A DNA stretch of 64,000 nt from Myxococcales bacterium (GTDB taxonomy: Bacteria; Myxococcota_A; UBA9042), in contig CANLIC010000013.1 in assembly GCA_947491025.1 (NCBI GenBank), positions 32,748 to 96,747 of the forward strand, written 5' to 3'. The notes under the pieces are model-generated. The model worked only from the letters and a program-made list of their open reading frames with translations. It was not told where the DNA came from and made no database searches. Positions 44,529-53,491 of the stretch are shown here, in pieces. The translations under genes and the position numbers were made by a program. How positions within the stretch are numbered: position 1 is the stretch's first letter; each line of letters begins with the position of its first letter.

Positions 44529-45743
44529 CTAGATCTCGCGTCCGGGGCGCCAGCCCCGCGCAGCCAGTTCGCGCCATGCGTGCTCCAGATCTTTGTCACC
44601 GCGGCCGCTCAAGTTCACCACCACGAGGGCGTCCGGCCCGTGCCGCGGCCCTCCTGGCGCTCGTTGTCCAGCCGCCAGCGCGGCCAGCGCGTGGCTCGAC
44701 TCCAGCGCCGGCAAGATGCCCTCGCGGCGGCAGAGCCAGGTGAAAGCCGCCAGCGCCTCGTCATCGGTCGCAGACAGGTACTGCACGCGCCCGGTCAGGG
44801 CCAGGTACGCATGCTCTGGCCCGACGCCCGGATAGTCGAGCCCGGCCGAGATGCTGTGCGCCTCCAAGATCTGGCCGTCAGGGTCCTGCAGCACCATCGA
44901 GTGCGCGCCGTGCAACACGCCCGGGCGACCCCGGGCGATTGCCGCCCCGTGCGCCCCGGAGTCGAGCCCGTGGCCGGCAGGCTCGACGCCGAACAGCTGC
45001 ACCTCAGGCCGCTCCAAGAACGCCGCGAAGGCTCCGATGGCGTTGCTGCCACCTCCGACGCAGGCGTAGACCGCGTCCGGAAGTCGCCCTTCCTGCTCCT
45101 GACTCTGCTCTGCAATCTCCTCACCGATCACCTTCTGCAGAGCGCGCACCAGCGTCGGGTAGGGGTGTGGGCCGGCGACGGTGCCAAAGACGTAAAACGC
45201 GTCGCGCACCTGCTCGGTCCAAGCACGCAGCGCGTCATTGATCGCATCCTTGAGGCTCCGGCTGCCGCTGCGAACCGGCACGACCTCGGCGCCGAACAGC
45301 TGCATACGGCGGACGTTGGGCTGCTGCCGCTCGACGTCTTTCTCGCCCATGAACACGGTGGTCGGCAGGCCAAAGAGCGCCCCAGCCATCGCGGTAGCGA
45401 CGCCGTGCTGCCCAGCGCCCGTCTCCGCGATCAGCCGCGTCTTGCCCATCCGCTTGGCGAGCAGGGCCTGGCCGAGGGTGTGGTTGGTCTTGTGCGCACC
45501 GCCGTGGAGCAAGTCTTCGCGCTTGAGCAGCACCTTGCAGCCGAGCTCAGCCGAGAGGCGCCGCGCCTGCCACAGCGGTGTCGGTCGGCCGGCCCAGTGG
45601 GTCAGCAGATCGGCGAGCTCGGCGCGATAGGCCGGATCTGCCAGCGCCTCGAGCGCAGCTGCCTCCAGCGCCTCGAGCGCCGGGATGAGCAGCTCGCTGA
45701 CGTAGAAACCGCCAAAGTCCCCAAATCTTCCATGCTGCTGCAA
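44529..45743 (-). CDS. trpB: Tryptophan synthase beta subunit
   Basis: 404 residues. The PLP lysine is in [22 protein letters not shown] binds the cofactor phosphate; [10 protein letters not shown] closes the C-terminus. The enzyme joins indole to serine. The most likely start is the TTG at 45743, which gives [18 protein letters not shown], the usual TrpB beginning; no ATG or GTG fits. It is 22 bp after trpF and is the last gene of the operon. trpA, whose product supplies indole, does not follow: the next gene is a glycosyltransferase on the other strand. Confidence 0.94.
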   Translation of the reverse strand: MQQHGRFGDFGGFYVSELLIPALEALEAAALEALADPAYRAELADLLTHWAGRPTPLWQARRLSAELGCKVLLKREDLLHGGAHKTNHTLGQALLAKRMGKTRLIAETGAGQHGVATAMAGALFGLPTTVFMGEKDVERQQPNVRRMQLFGAEVVPVRSGSRSLKDAINDALRAWTEQVRDAFYVFGTVAGPHPYPTLVRALQKVIGEEIAEQSQEQEGRLPDAVYACVGGGSNAIGAFAAFLERPEVQLFGVEPAGHGLDSGAHGAAIARGRPGVLHGAHSMVLQDPDGQILEAHSISAGLDYPGVGPEHAYLALTGRVQYLSATDDEALAAFTWLCRREGILPALESSHALAALAAGQRAPGGPRHGPDALVVVNLSGRGDKDLEHAWRELAARGWRPGREI

Positions 45744-45765
45744 GCGTCCATCCCCAACCGGAGGC

Positions 45766-46458
45766 TCAAGTCTCGCCGTCCGGATCGTAGTCGAGCGCCG
45801 GCCGCTGTGGCGCTTCCACCCCTCGCGCTGCCTGGGCGAAGGCGATCGCGCGGTCAGGTGCGAACTTGCCGAATCGCTCGACCCCCGTCGCTGCGTCCAC
45901 GCCCGACACGCCAAGCGCCGCCGCTGCCGCTGCCACATTGCCGGCGTGAAGGCCGCCGGCGAGCCAGACCGGCACGCCGTGGAGCTGGCCAGACTCTAGC
46001 TTCACCGCCGGCAACGCCCACCGCTGGCCCGAGCCCGGCCGGCTCCCGTCCAGCAAGAGCCGGCGAACCCCTGCATCCACCAGCTGCATCACGTAGGTGT
46101 CATCCGCCAGCTGGATCGGGTCCAGGGCCTTGATCACCTGGAAACGCCGAGCGAGCGCCCTCACCTCGGCGAGTGGCTCGCTGCCGTGTAGCTGCAGCCA
46201 GTGAATCGACAGCGCCTCCGCGACCCGCTCGACCTGGGCCGCGGCCACGTCGCGCACCACCAACACCGGCACCAAAGCACGGCAAGCGCCGACGATTCGG
46301 CCCGCAGTGTCGAGATCGATGCAGCGTGGGCTGCTGCCAACCAAGTTCAGGCCGAGGAAGTCCACTGCCCCAGAGCCGTCGCGCGGCACGGCCTCCAGCG
46401 CCACGGCGTCAAGGGGCCCGCGGGCACCACACGCCTTGACCTCGAGTCGCGTCGTCAT
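45766..46458 (-). CDS. trpF: Phosphoribosylanthranilate isomerase
   Basis: 230 residues, a TIM-barrel of usual length. Cys10 in [11 protein letters not shown] and Asp in [17 protein letters not shown], plus the [30 protein letters not shown] phosphate-binding end, fit the family, although the usual KxCG is KACG and the SSRGVE end is changed to ATGVE. It catalyses the third step of tryptophan synthesis. The ATG overlaps the trpC stop (ATGA). Confidence 0.88.
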   Translation of the reverse strand: MTTRLEVKACGARGPLDAVALEAVPRDGSGAVDFLGLNLVGSSPRCIDLDTAGRIVGACRALVPVLVVRDVAAAQVERVAEALSIHWLQLHGSEPLAEVRALARRFQVIKALDPIQLADDTYVMQLVDAGVRRLLLDGSRPGSGQRWALPAVKLESGQLHGVPVWLAGGLHAGNVAAAAAALGVSGVDAATGVERFGKFAPDRAIAFAQAARGVEAPQRPALDYDPDGET

Positions 46459-47312
46459 GGCCACCCTGCTTCGCTGAATCCGAGCGCCCGCGCCGCCTCG
46501 GCAGGATCGGACGCCGTCGCCAAGTGAGAACCGACCAACACAGCATCGGCGATTCCGCGCAATCCGTCGAGGGCTTGCCGACTCGCTATCCCACTCTCCG
46601 CGACGCGCAGTGGCGCCCTTCGCCCATGAGGCATCGTCGCCAGCAACGCGTGGGCACGGCCTTCGTCGATCGCCAGCGTCGTCAGATCGCGGGCATTGAC
46701 CCCTATGCAAACGTCTGAACTGTCACATTGTAGATGAATAGTAGCATCTTGTAGGATCACAATCTCGTCAGCGTCATGGGCCTCGAGCAACAGGTCGAGG
46801 CCGAGTCCCTGCGCCTCTTCTGCCAGCGCGTGCAGGCCGGCTGGGCTCAGCACCGACGCCATCAAGAGGACGGCGTCTGCACCAGCCTCGTGGGCAAGCG
46901 TCAGCTGACGCGACGAGACGAAGAACCCCTTGGCCAGCAGCGGCCGATTCGTCAATGAGCGAACCTGCGCCAACAGATCGAATCCACCGTTAAAATGGGG
47001 AGTATCGACAAGCACGCTCAGCGCAGCGGCCGGAACAGCGACGGCGGCGACGTAGGCCGGCACCGCCGCGCGGGACAGCAGGCGCCCTCTGGAGGGTGAA
47101 GCCGGCTTGACCTCGGCGATGAGGCCGAGGCCCAACGGCTCGCGCTGCGCCTCCGCCCGCAGCGCGGCGCAGAAGGCGCCAGGCGGGAGCGTCGAGCGCT
47201 GGGCGCCAGCTGGGAGCTGCAAGGCGGCGAGATCGGCCACCGTTCGCGAAACGATGCGGCCGAGAACGCCCGTCGGCTGTCGCAACGGCACGGGCGAACA
47301 AGGGTCGCTCAT
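46455..47312 (-). CDS. trpC: Indole-3-glycerol-phosphate synthase
   Basis: 285 residues. AEVKPASPSRG, LLEAHDADE, the Asn of GVNARDL and VAESGIA supply the known catalytic and binding residues. The lysine of the usual LxKDF motif is kept but the aspartate is Gly (LLAKGFFVSS). A short A/T-rich patch at 46705-46770, encoding TIHLQCDSSDV, stands out from its GC-rich surroundings. The ATG at 47312 overlaps the trpD stop (ATGA). It closes the indole ring of IGP. Confidence 0.9.
   Translation of the reverse strand: MSDPCSPVPLRQPTGVLGRIVSRTVADLAALQLPAGAQRSTLPPGAFCAALRAEAQREPLGLGLIAEVKPASPSRGRLLSRAAVPAYVAAVAVPAAALSVLVDTPHFNGGFDLLAQVRSLTNRPLLAKGFFVSSRQLTLAHEAGADAVLLMASVLSPAGLHALAEEAQGLGLDLLLEAHDADEIVILQDATIHLQCDSSDVCIGVNARDLTTLAIDEGRAHALLATMPHGRRAPLRVAESGIASRQALDGLRGIADAVLVGSHLATASDPAEAARALGFSEAGWP
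46722..46760 (-). promoter_or_regulatory. Possible internal promoter inside trpC
   Basis: In the A/T-rich patch the minus strand offers CCTACA, 17 bases, then TACAAT (46727-46732), a good -10 with a weak -35. It could give extra trpF-trpB transcripts, as internal promoters do in other trp operons. Evidence is sequence only. Confidence 0.25.
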
Positions 47313-48382
47313 GACGCCACCTGCCGGCTGGCGTCCCGGTAGGCGCAAAAGCGCCGCCAGCCCTCGCCGTTCGCAAGCAGCGCCTGCGCCTGGACCACGC
47401 CCTCGGCGAGATCGCCTGCCCGTCGGGCCAGCCACAACGCGGCACCGGCGTTCAAGGCCACCAGATCCGCGTGGGGCCCGCGCCGCACACCCGACAAGAC
47501 GGCCTCGAACGTCAACGCATTGGCCGTAGCATCGCCGCCGCGCATCGCCTCGGCGCTACACGTGGAGAGCCCGACCTCACGCGGATCCCACCGTGTCGTC
47601 TCGACCACCCGCCCGGCCTCGACCATGATCGCCGTCGTCGGCCCGGTGAGGGTCAGCTCGTCGAGGCCGTCATCGCCCCGGACCACCAGCGCACGCTGGA
47701 CGCCCAACCCGGCGAGCGCCTCAGCCATGGCGGGAGCTGCCAGCGCGTCAGCCACACCGAGCAGCTGCATGCCGGCGCCTGCCGGGTTGCCCAAGGGTCC
47801 GAGCAGGTTGAAGATCGTGCGGAAACCCAGCTCTCGCCGCACCGGCATCACCGCGCCGACCGCTGGGTGGTGCATCGGGGCAAACATCACCGACACGCCA
47901 TGGCCGGCCAAGAGCGCGGCACCCTGTTCCGGCGTGAGGTCGGCGCGCACGCCCAGCGCCTCGAGAACATCGACGCTTCCGCAGTGTCCGGAGCTCTTGC
48001 GGTTGCCATGCTTGGTGACCGGTACGCCGGCCGCGGCGAGCAGGAAGGCGACCATCGTCGAGGTGTTGACCGTCCGTAGGCCGCTGCCGCCCGTGCCACA
48101 GGTGTCGAGGCATGTCGCGGCCAAGGCCGGCGCGATGGGCAAGCGGCGGGCGTGGGCGCGCAGGACCTCGGCGCATCCGATGAGCGCCTCGGCCGTCGGC
48201 GGCCGCATCGCCAGCGCCGTCAGCGCCGCTGCGACCCGCACCTGGCTGAGCTCGCCGGCGATGAGCGTCGACATCCAGGCCCTGGCCACCGCGCGTGTCG
48301 GCGCTCCGTCCCGCATCAGCGAGCCCATCAAGGCGTCGTGGGCCTCCACCGCCGCCACCGTCGCTGGGCCCGCGCTGCTCAT
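47309..48382 (-). CDS. trpD: Anthranilate phosphoribosyltransferase
   Basis: 357 residues. CGTGGSGLRTVNTSTMVAF and KHGNRKSSGHCGSVDVLEALG bind PRPP and anthranilate; FAPMHHPAVGAVMPVRRELGFRTIFNLLGPLGNP is the family core. It is a stand-alone TrpD, not fused to TrpG. The ATG at 48382 overlaps the trpG stop (ATGA); the longer frame to 48742 lies inside trpG and is rejected. Confidence 0.95.
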   Translation of the reverse strand: MSSAGPATVAAVEAHDALMGSLMRDGAPTRAVARAWMSTLIAGELSQVRVAAALTALAMRPPTAEALIGCAEVLRAHARRLPIAPALAATCLDTCGTGGSGLRTVNTSTMVAFLLAAAGVPVTKHGNRKSSGHCGSVDVLEALGVRADLTPEQGAALLAGHGVSVMFAPMHHPAVGAVMPVRRELGFRTIFNLLGPLGNPAGAGMQLLGVADALAAPAMAEALAGLGVQRALVVRGDDGLDELTLTGPTTAIMVEAGRVVETTRWDPREVGLSTCSAEAMRGGDATANALTFEAVLSGVRRGPHADLVALNAGAALWLARRAGDLAEGVVQAQALLANGEGWRRFCAYRDASRQVAS

Positions 48383-48987
48383 GCCCGCTCCGATGACCGC
48401 GCACCCGGAGGTGTCAGCGACAGGAACGCCGCGACCACCGCGTCGCCGTCCGGCGTGCCGACGCTCTCTGGGTGAAATTGGACCCCGTGGACTTGCGTGC
48501 CAACTCGCTGCACCGCCATCACCGTCCCGTCCGCCAGCCATGCGCTCACCTGCAGCGTTGTTGGCAGCGACTCTCGGCGCGCCACCAGGCTGTGGTACCG
48601 CATGGCCTCGAAGGGGCTCGGCATGCCGGCGAAGAGCCCGCCGCCCTCGTGGTAGATCGCAGCGGTCTTGCCGTGGACAGGCGCCGGCGCCCTTACCACC
48701 TCGCCGCCGAGCCCGGTCACGATGCCCTGGTGGCCCAGGCATACCCCCAAGATCGGCTGCGCTTCTGCCAGCTCAGCCAGAATGGGCGCGCAGACTCCAA
48801 AGTCGCGGGCGATGCTCGGATGGCCCGGTCCAGGCGACAGGACGATGTGGGTTGGCGCTCGCGCTCGTATGCCTGTGAGGTCGATTGCGTCATTGCGCAC
48901 CACTTCGACGGTAGCGCCGAGGCGCCCGAGCTGATGCACGAGGTTCCAGGTGAAGGAGTCGTAGTTGTCGATGAGCAGGACCTTCAC
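48379..48987 (-). CDS. trpG: Anthranilate synthase glutamine amidotransferase component
   Basis: 202 residues, a class I amidotransferase with the nucleophile Cys in GVCLGHQGI and the His-Glu pair in QFHPESVGTPDG. It starts with GTG at 48987 (KVLLIDNYDSFTWNL), six bases after the trpE stop codon, in a locally A/T-rich junction. It supplies ammonia to TrpE. Confidence 0.95.
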   Translation of the reverse strand: MKVLLIDNYDSFTWNLVHQLGRLGATVEVVRNDAIDLTGIRARAPTHIVLSPGPGHPSIARDFGVCAPILAELAEAQPILGVCLGHQGIVTGLGGEVVRAPAPVHGKTAAIYHEGGGLFAGMPSPFEAMRYHSLVARRESLPTTLQVSAWLADGTVMAVQRVGTQVHGVQFHPESVGTPDGDAVVAAFLSLTPPGARSSERA

Positions 48988-48993
48988 GATTAT

Positions 48994-50547
48994 TCAACTC
49001 TCAGTATTAGAAGGATGTTTGGTCTGTTGCGCCACCGCAATAGAGATCGCGCGCAGCGCCGCCCGCGCCTTCGCTTCGCACTCGTCCGCTTCGTGTGCGG
49101 GCACCGAGTCCGCGACCACCCCGGCGCCGGCTTGGACCACGACGCGGGTGGGTTCGACGACCAGCGTGCGGATGGCAATCGCGGTGTCGAGGTGTCCGCG
49201 CACGTCGAGGTAGCCGACCGCGCCGGCGTAGGCCCCGCGACGGATGGGCTCGAGCGCAGCGATCCACTCCAGAGCCCGCACCTTGGGGGCGCCGCTGACG
49301 GTCCCGGCCGGAAAAGCGGCGCGCAAGGCGTCGAGCGCGTCGCACTCGGGCCTTAGCCGGCCGCGGACGTCGCTGACCAGGTGCATGACGTGGCTGTACC
49401 GCTCGATGTGCAAAGGATCTTCGACCACGACGCTGCCGGGTACGGTCACGCGGCTGACGTCGTTGCGGCCGAGGTCGAGCAGCATCCGGTGCTCCGCCAG
49501 CTCCTTCGGATCGGCAAGCAGCTCCTCGGCGAGGGCGATGTCCTCGTCGGGGGTCTGGCCGCGTCGCCGCGTGCCAGCGATGGGGCGCACGCGCATCTGG
49601 CCGTCCTCGACCCGCACCAGCACCTCCGGCGAAGCGCCGACCAGGGCGAAATCCCCAAAATCGAGGAGGAACATGTAGGGCGATGGGTTGATCGCTCGCA
49701 GCGCGCGGTACAGCGCCAGCGGTGCGATCTCCGCTTCCACCTCGAAGCGGCGGCTGAGCACGACCTGAAAGATCTCGCCAGCTGCGATCGCCTCCTGGGC
49801 CCTCACCACCGCCGCTTCGAAGGCAGCCCGCGGCGTGCAGTCGGTCACCACCGGCGCGGTTGGCGCTGCGGCGGCGTCGCCGACCGGCCAAGGCGCGAGC
49901 TGGGCCCCGCTTTGCAGGCGCTGCAGCGCGCTCTCGAGCCGCGCCGTAGCTGCCGCGTGCTCCGCGCATCGGCTGGTCCGGTCTGCGCCCAGCCCCGCGG
50001 TCGTCATCATCAGCAGCTGGCGCGTGACGTGATCGAAGGCGCAGAGCACGTCCGGCAAGAGCAAAGCGATGTCGGGAGGCGCGGCTGAGGAGCGGCGGGT
50101 TGGCAGCGGGACGGGCTCGAGCGCCCGCACCAGGTCAAACGCGAACAGGCCGACGGCCCCGGCGCAAAGCGGCGGTAGCGGACGTGGGCTCCACAGTCCT
50201 TGCCTCGGCAACGCGGCGCGCACGGCCTCCAGCGGGCCCTCGCCTTCGGCTGTGGCCAAGGCGCGCTCCGTCACGGTCGCACCATTCCGCTCCATGACGC
50301 GGTCGCCCTCGATGCGCAAGCTGCGCTCGATGCCGGCGGCGAAGAAAGAGTAGCGCCCGAGGCGCTCGCCGCCCTCGACGCTCTCCAGCAGAAGGGACGG
50401 GCCCGCGCCCACGGCGCCTCCGCCGAGACGAGCATAGGCCGACACCGGCGTCTCGGTGTCCGCAAGCAGCGTCAACGTCACCAACGCCGCGCTCTCTGGG
50501 CCAGCGTGGGCACAGAAGTCCTCAAGGCTCGGCTGCAGTCCGTTCAT
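48994..50547 (-). CDS. trpE: Anthranilate synthase component I
   Basis: 517 residues. The N-terminal feedback site LLLESVEGGERLGRYSF is intact, so tryptophan inhibition is expected. The C-terminal chorismate-binding core includes PIAGTRRRG, the DLGRNDVSRV segment and FPAGTVSGAPKVRAL. The ATG at 50547 overlaps the trpR stop (ATGA). Confidence 0.95.
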   Translation of the reverse strand: MNGLQPSLEDFCAHAGPESAALVTLTLLADTETPVSAYARLGGGAVGAGPSLLLESVEGGERLGRYSFFAAGIERSLRIEGDRVMERNGATVTERALATAEGEGPLEAVRAALPRQGLWSPRPLPPLCAGAVGLFAFDLVRALEPVPLPTRRSSAAPPDIALLLPDVLCAFDHVTRQLLMMTTAGLGADRTSRCAEHAAATARLESALQRLQSGAQLAPWPVGDAAAAPTAPVVTDCTPRAAFEAAVVRAQEAIAAGEIFQVVLSRRFEVEAEIAPLALYRALRAINPSPYMFLLDFGDFALVGASPEVLVRVEDGQMRVRPIAGTRRRGQTPDEDIALAEELLADPKELAEHRMLLDLGRNDVSRVTVPGSVVVEDPLHIERYSHVMHLVSDVRGRLRPECDALDALRAAFPAGTVSGAPKVRALEWIAALEPIRRGAYAGAVGYLDVRGHLDTAIAIRTLVVEPTRVVVQAGAGVVADSVPAHEADECEAKARAALRAISIAVAQQTKHPSNTES

Positions 50548-50879
50548 CGCCCGTCGCCGGCGACCGGGCCGTTCGCCGCGTCGCCCTCCGTCGAGGGCCG
50601 CGGACGCGCCCGCAGCAACACGCCGATGCCATCGCCGCCGCGCTGCAAGAGCTGCGCGCCCCGGCTGACCGTCGCGATCGAGCAGCCCACCTCTGCGCGC
50701 ACCGTTCGCTGGCTGGCGCCCTCCACCAGCCGCACGATGATCTGCCAGCGCTCTGCCACCGCGCTCCGCTCCGCCGGCGAGAGCAGGTCGTCGAGGGCCG
50801 CAGCGACCTGCTCCGGAGAGTGCAACGACGCCAAAGCACGGAGCAGATCTTGCGGCAGCGCGCGCGTGCGGGTCGACAT
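50544..50879 (-). CDS. trpR: Trp repressor-family regulator
   Basis: 111 residues. LLSPAERSAVAERWQIIVRL followed by GASQRTVRAEVGCSIATVSRGAQLL aligns along its length with the helix-turn-helix of E. coli TrpR (helix-turn-helix about residues 55-79). It is the first gene of the operon, directly behind a promoter with a TrpR-type operator, so it would repress its own and the trp genes when tryptophan is bound. The ATG at 50879 has AGGTGA upstream; a GTG three codons earlier is possible. About 30 extra residues at the C-terminus are low-complexity. Confidence 0.88.
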   Translation of the reverse strand: MSTRTRALPQDLLRALASLHSPEQVAAALDDLLSPAERSAVAERWQIIVRLVEGASQRTVRAEVGCSIATVSRGAQLLQRGGDGIGVLLRARPRPSTEGDAANGPVAGDGR

Positions 50880-50923
50880 CGGCGTCACCTCGGCCGCGCC
50901 GGCAGGCTTCGGCGCGCACGCGC

Positions 50924-50941
50924 CATTGTACTAGTACGATG
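50924..50941. promoter_or_regulatory. TrpR operator overlapping the trp -10 box
   Basis: A perfect GTACTAGTAC palindrome (50928-50937) sits in a wider dyad, CAT-T-GTACTAGTAC-G-ATG. The CTAG core with flanking A/T-rich bases matches the known TrpR operator (GNACTAGT type). It covers the -10 region, so binding would block RNA polymerase. Confidence 0.75.
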
Positions 50942-50952
50942 ATACGGGTCAA
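50925..50952 (-). promoter_or_regulatory. trp operon promoter
   Basis: On the minus strand TTGACC (50947-50952), 16 bases, then TACAAT (50925-50930): five of six matches at both boxes. The start point would be about 40 bases before the trpR ATG. This is the best housekeeping-type promoter in the window. Confidence 0.75.
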
Positions 50953-51089
50953 GCGCCGTCGCCCCGGGCCGCCCGGCTTGCAGTGACTCCGGGCCCGCGT
51001 ACAGTGGCGCCGCGTCAGCCGAGTCGCTGGCAATTGGCGCGGGCTACGTCGCGAATCCGACGCGCCGCCTGCAAACGGAGCGCCCCAAG

Positions 51090-52442
51090 ATGCCAGGCCT
51101 GCGCCGCGAGCTGCTCGGACTGGCTTGGCCCATCGTCATCTCGCGGTCGACGCAGACGGTGGTGGGCCTCTGCGACGCGTTCATGGTCGCGCACCTCGGC
51201 GCCGCGGCGCTGGCTGCCACCACCACCGGCGCGATGAACACGTTCACCGCGTTGATTCTGCCGATGGGCATCTGCTTCATCGTGTCGAGCTTCGCCTCGC
51301 AGCTGCATGGGGCCGGCGATGGCGTGGGTGCGCGCCGCTACGGCTGGTATGGGCTCGGCTTGGCGGCCATCACCCAGTTGGTCTGCCTCTGTGCCATCCT
51401 CGTCGTCGACATCGCGCTACGACCGCTCGGCTACGCCGCCGACGTCCACGGCCCGATGGCCTCTTACATCGAGGTGCGGCTGCTCAGCGGCGGCGCCGCC
51501 ATCGGCCTGGAAGCGCTCGGCAATTACTATGGCGGCCTCGGCAACACCCGCCTGCCGATGATTGCGAACTTGCTGGCGATGACGATGAATCTCGTCGGCA
51601 ACTACCTGCTCATCGACGGCCACTTCGGCATGCCCGCGCTCGGTGTCCGTGGGGCCGCTTGGGCGTCGGTGTTCGCGACCTCCCTCGCGTTCGTCTTCTT
51701 GCTCGTGGTCTTCCTGCGCGACGGCGCCTCCGGTTGGCGCCCCATTGGCCTGACCTTCGCGGAATTTCGGCGGATGTTGCGCTTCGGAATTCCTTCTGGA
51801 TTCAACTGGTTCTTCGAGTTTCTCGCCTTCATGTTCTTCGTCAACGTCGTCGTCGGCGGCCTTGGGACGCCGGCGCTGGCGGCGCTGATGGCCGTGATCC
51901 AGATCAACTCCTTCTCGTTCATGCCCGCCTTCGGCATCGCCAGCGCTGGCGCCATCCTCGTCGGCCAGCGCATCGGTAGCGGCGACAGGGATGGCGTGAC
52001 GGCGCTGGTGCGGGTAACTTTTACCACCGCCGCGGCGTGGCAGTTGTCGGTCGGCCTCTGCTACTTCCTCTTCCCCGAGGCGCTATTCTCGCCCTTTGCA
52101 GCAGGCGAAGCCGTCGAAGCGGCCGCATTGCTCGCCGTCGGTGCCCGGCTGCTCATGCTCTCGTCGCTGTGGCAGCTCTTCGACTCGGCGTTGGCGGTCC
52201 TCGCCGAGTCGCTGCGTGCAGCCGGCGACACCGCTTTTCCGCTCTGGGCGCGGCTCGGCGTCTCGTGGCTCTTCTTCGTGCCCGGGAGCTGGTTCACGAT
52301 CCGCGAGCTCGGCTGGGACATCGACGCCGCCGTGGGCTGGATCGTCGCCTACCTCGGGCTGCTTTCGGCGATCCTCTGGGTCCGGTTCCGCAGCGGCGCC
52401 TGGCGCAACATCGCGCTGGTCGATGGCGCGCCCAGCGGCTGA
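51090..52442 (+). CDS. MATE-family multidrug/metabolite exporter
   Basis: 450 residues with twelve hydrophobic segments in two similar halves. LAWPIVISRSTQTVVGLCDAFMVAHLG at the start and the long ALMAVIQINSFSFMPAFGIASAGAILVGQRIG segment are typical of NorM-like MATE proteins, which exchange Na+ or H+ for organic cations. The ATG at 51090 has GGAG ten bases upstream. It is divergent from the trp operon and may share its intergenic control region, but substrate and regulation are unknown. Confidence 0.9.
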   Translation: MPGLRRELLGLAWPIVISRSTQTVVGLCDAFMVAHLGAAALAATTTGAMNTFTALILPMGICFIVSSFASQLHGAGDGVGARRYGWYGLGLAAITQLVCLCAILVVDIALRPLGYAADVHGPMASYIEVRLLSGGAAIGLEALGNYYGGLGNTRLPMIANLLAMTMNLVGNYLLIDGHFGMPALGVRGAAWASVFATSLAFVFLLVVFLRDGASGWRPIGLTFAEFRRMLRFGIPSGFNWFFEFLAFMFFVNVVVGGLGTPALAALMAVIQINSFSFMPAFGIASAGAILVGQRIGSGDRDGVTALVRVTFTTAAAWQLSVGLCYFLFPEALFSPFAAGEAVEAAALLAVGARLLMLSSLWQLFDSALAVLAESLRAAGDTAFPLWARLGVSWLFFVPGSWFTIRELGWDIDAAVGWIVAYLGLLSAILWVRFRSGAWRNIALVDGAPSG

Positions 52443-52469
52443 GCGGCAGCGCCGTCGCCCGACGGACGA

Positions 52470-53264
52470 CTACGGCTGGTCGAGCTTCTCGGGCTCCGCG
52501 AACAGCTCGCGCACGGTCTTGGCCAGCACGCCGCCCTGGAAGCCGTCGATGAAACGGTGATCGATGGTCGCGGTCACCGTCAGCTCCGGGCGGATCACGA
52601 TCTTGCCGTCCTCCACCGCCGGGCGCTCACGAATCGCGCCCACCAGCACCAGCAGGGGGACGCGGGCGAACGGCGTATGGGGCGCGAAGCCTTCGTCGAG
52701 GCCGAACATGCCGACGCTGGTGATGATACAAGAGCCAAAGGGGAAGCGCTCCACACCCAGCGCAGGGATCGCCACCCCGAGCGCGCCGCCGAGCCAACCG
52801 ACCAGCGTCAACATCGGCCGCAGCAGAAAGGTCGGCAGCAGCTTGATCACGCCCTTGGACTTCTCGAAGTCGGCGTCCTCCTTGCGATGCAGCTTGCCGG
52901 CGCGCTGGCGCAGCTCGGCGGCGATGGTCGCGCAGCTCTTCTTGTCGGCGTCGGCGATTTTGGCCTTGCCGAGGTCGCCTCCCTCCTCCAGCGCGACCAG
53001 ATAGCTCACGTCGACGCTTGGATAGGGGTGATAGGCGCCGAACAGGACCCGCCCGTTGAGGCCGGGCGCCCGCGCCAATGCCACCGCCACCGCCTTGCCG
53101 ACGACATGGGTGACGGTGACCTTCTCGCCGGTTTCGGCGCGTACCCGCTCGATGTAGGCCAAGACCGGCCCGGCATCGAGCGTCAACTTGCCGTAGATCA
53201 TCCCCTCGCGCGGGGCCACCCAGGTGGCGATCGCAAGCTTGCGTCGTGTGGTCATCTGCGGCAT
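52470..53264 (-). CDS. 2-oxo acid dehydrogenase E2-like acyltransferase, catalytic core only
   Basis: 264 residues that cover just the catalytic domain of lipoyl acyltransferases: VTHVVGKAVAVALARAPGLN, FGSCIITSVGMFG and the active-site D-H-R-F-I-D-G (His236, Asp240). No lipoyl or subunit-binding domain is present, and a hydrophobic stretch (LLPTFLLRPMLTLVGWLGGALG) is unusual. No E1 or E3 gene is nearby. The substrate is unknown. The ATG at 53264 follows GAGGAGG. Confidence 0.8.
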   Translation of the reverse strand: MPQMTTRRKLAIATWVAPREGMIYGKLTLDAGPVLAYIERVRAETGEKVTVTHVVGKAVAVALARAPGLNGRVLFGAYHPYPSVDVSYLVALEEGGDLGKAKIADADKKSCATIAAELRQRAGKLHRKEDADFEKSKGVIKLLPTFLLRPMLTLVGWLGGALGVAIPALGVERFPFGSCIITSVGMFGLDEGFAPHTPFARVPLLVLVGAIRERPAVEDGKIVIRPELTVTATIDHRFIDGFQGGVLAKTVRELFAEPEKLDQP

Positions 53265-53384
53265 GGCTGGCCTCCTCGTTGCCGCGACCGTCTGGCGCAG
53301 CGCCCTCGTTTGTGCCAACGCGCTCCTGCCATCCCGCTCCAAAACTTCGCGGTGACCTGGTGCGCTGCGATCGCTGATGGCCAA

Positions 53385-53445
53385 TCTGCCACAGCGCGCG
53401 CCTCGGCGTCATCTGCCCTTTCAACGGGGGCGCCGCTGTGGCAGA
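53385..53445. repeat. Long inverted repeat upstream of the SDR gene
   Basis: TCTGCCACAGCG (53385-53396) and CGCTGTGGCAGA (53434-53445) are perfect 12-bp arms. With one bulged base the stem extends by GCGCC/GGCGC, giving 17 pairs around a 20-odd-base loop. It lies 47 bp before the SDR start codon and upstream of the divergent E2-like gene. No T run follows, so it is more likely an operator or leader structure than a terminator. Confidence 0.5.
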
Positions 53446-53491
53446 CAGCCTGCGCTGGGCGCTTGCGAGGACCTGGCGCAGGAGGCCAACG

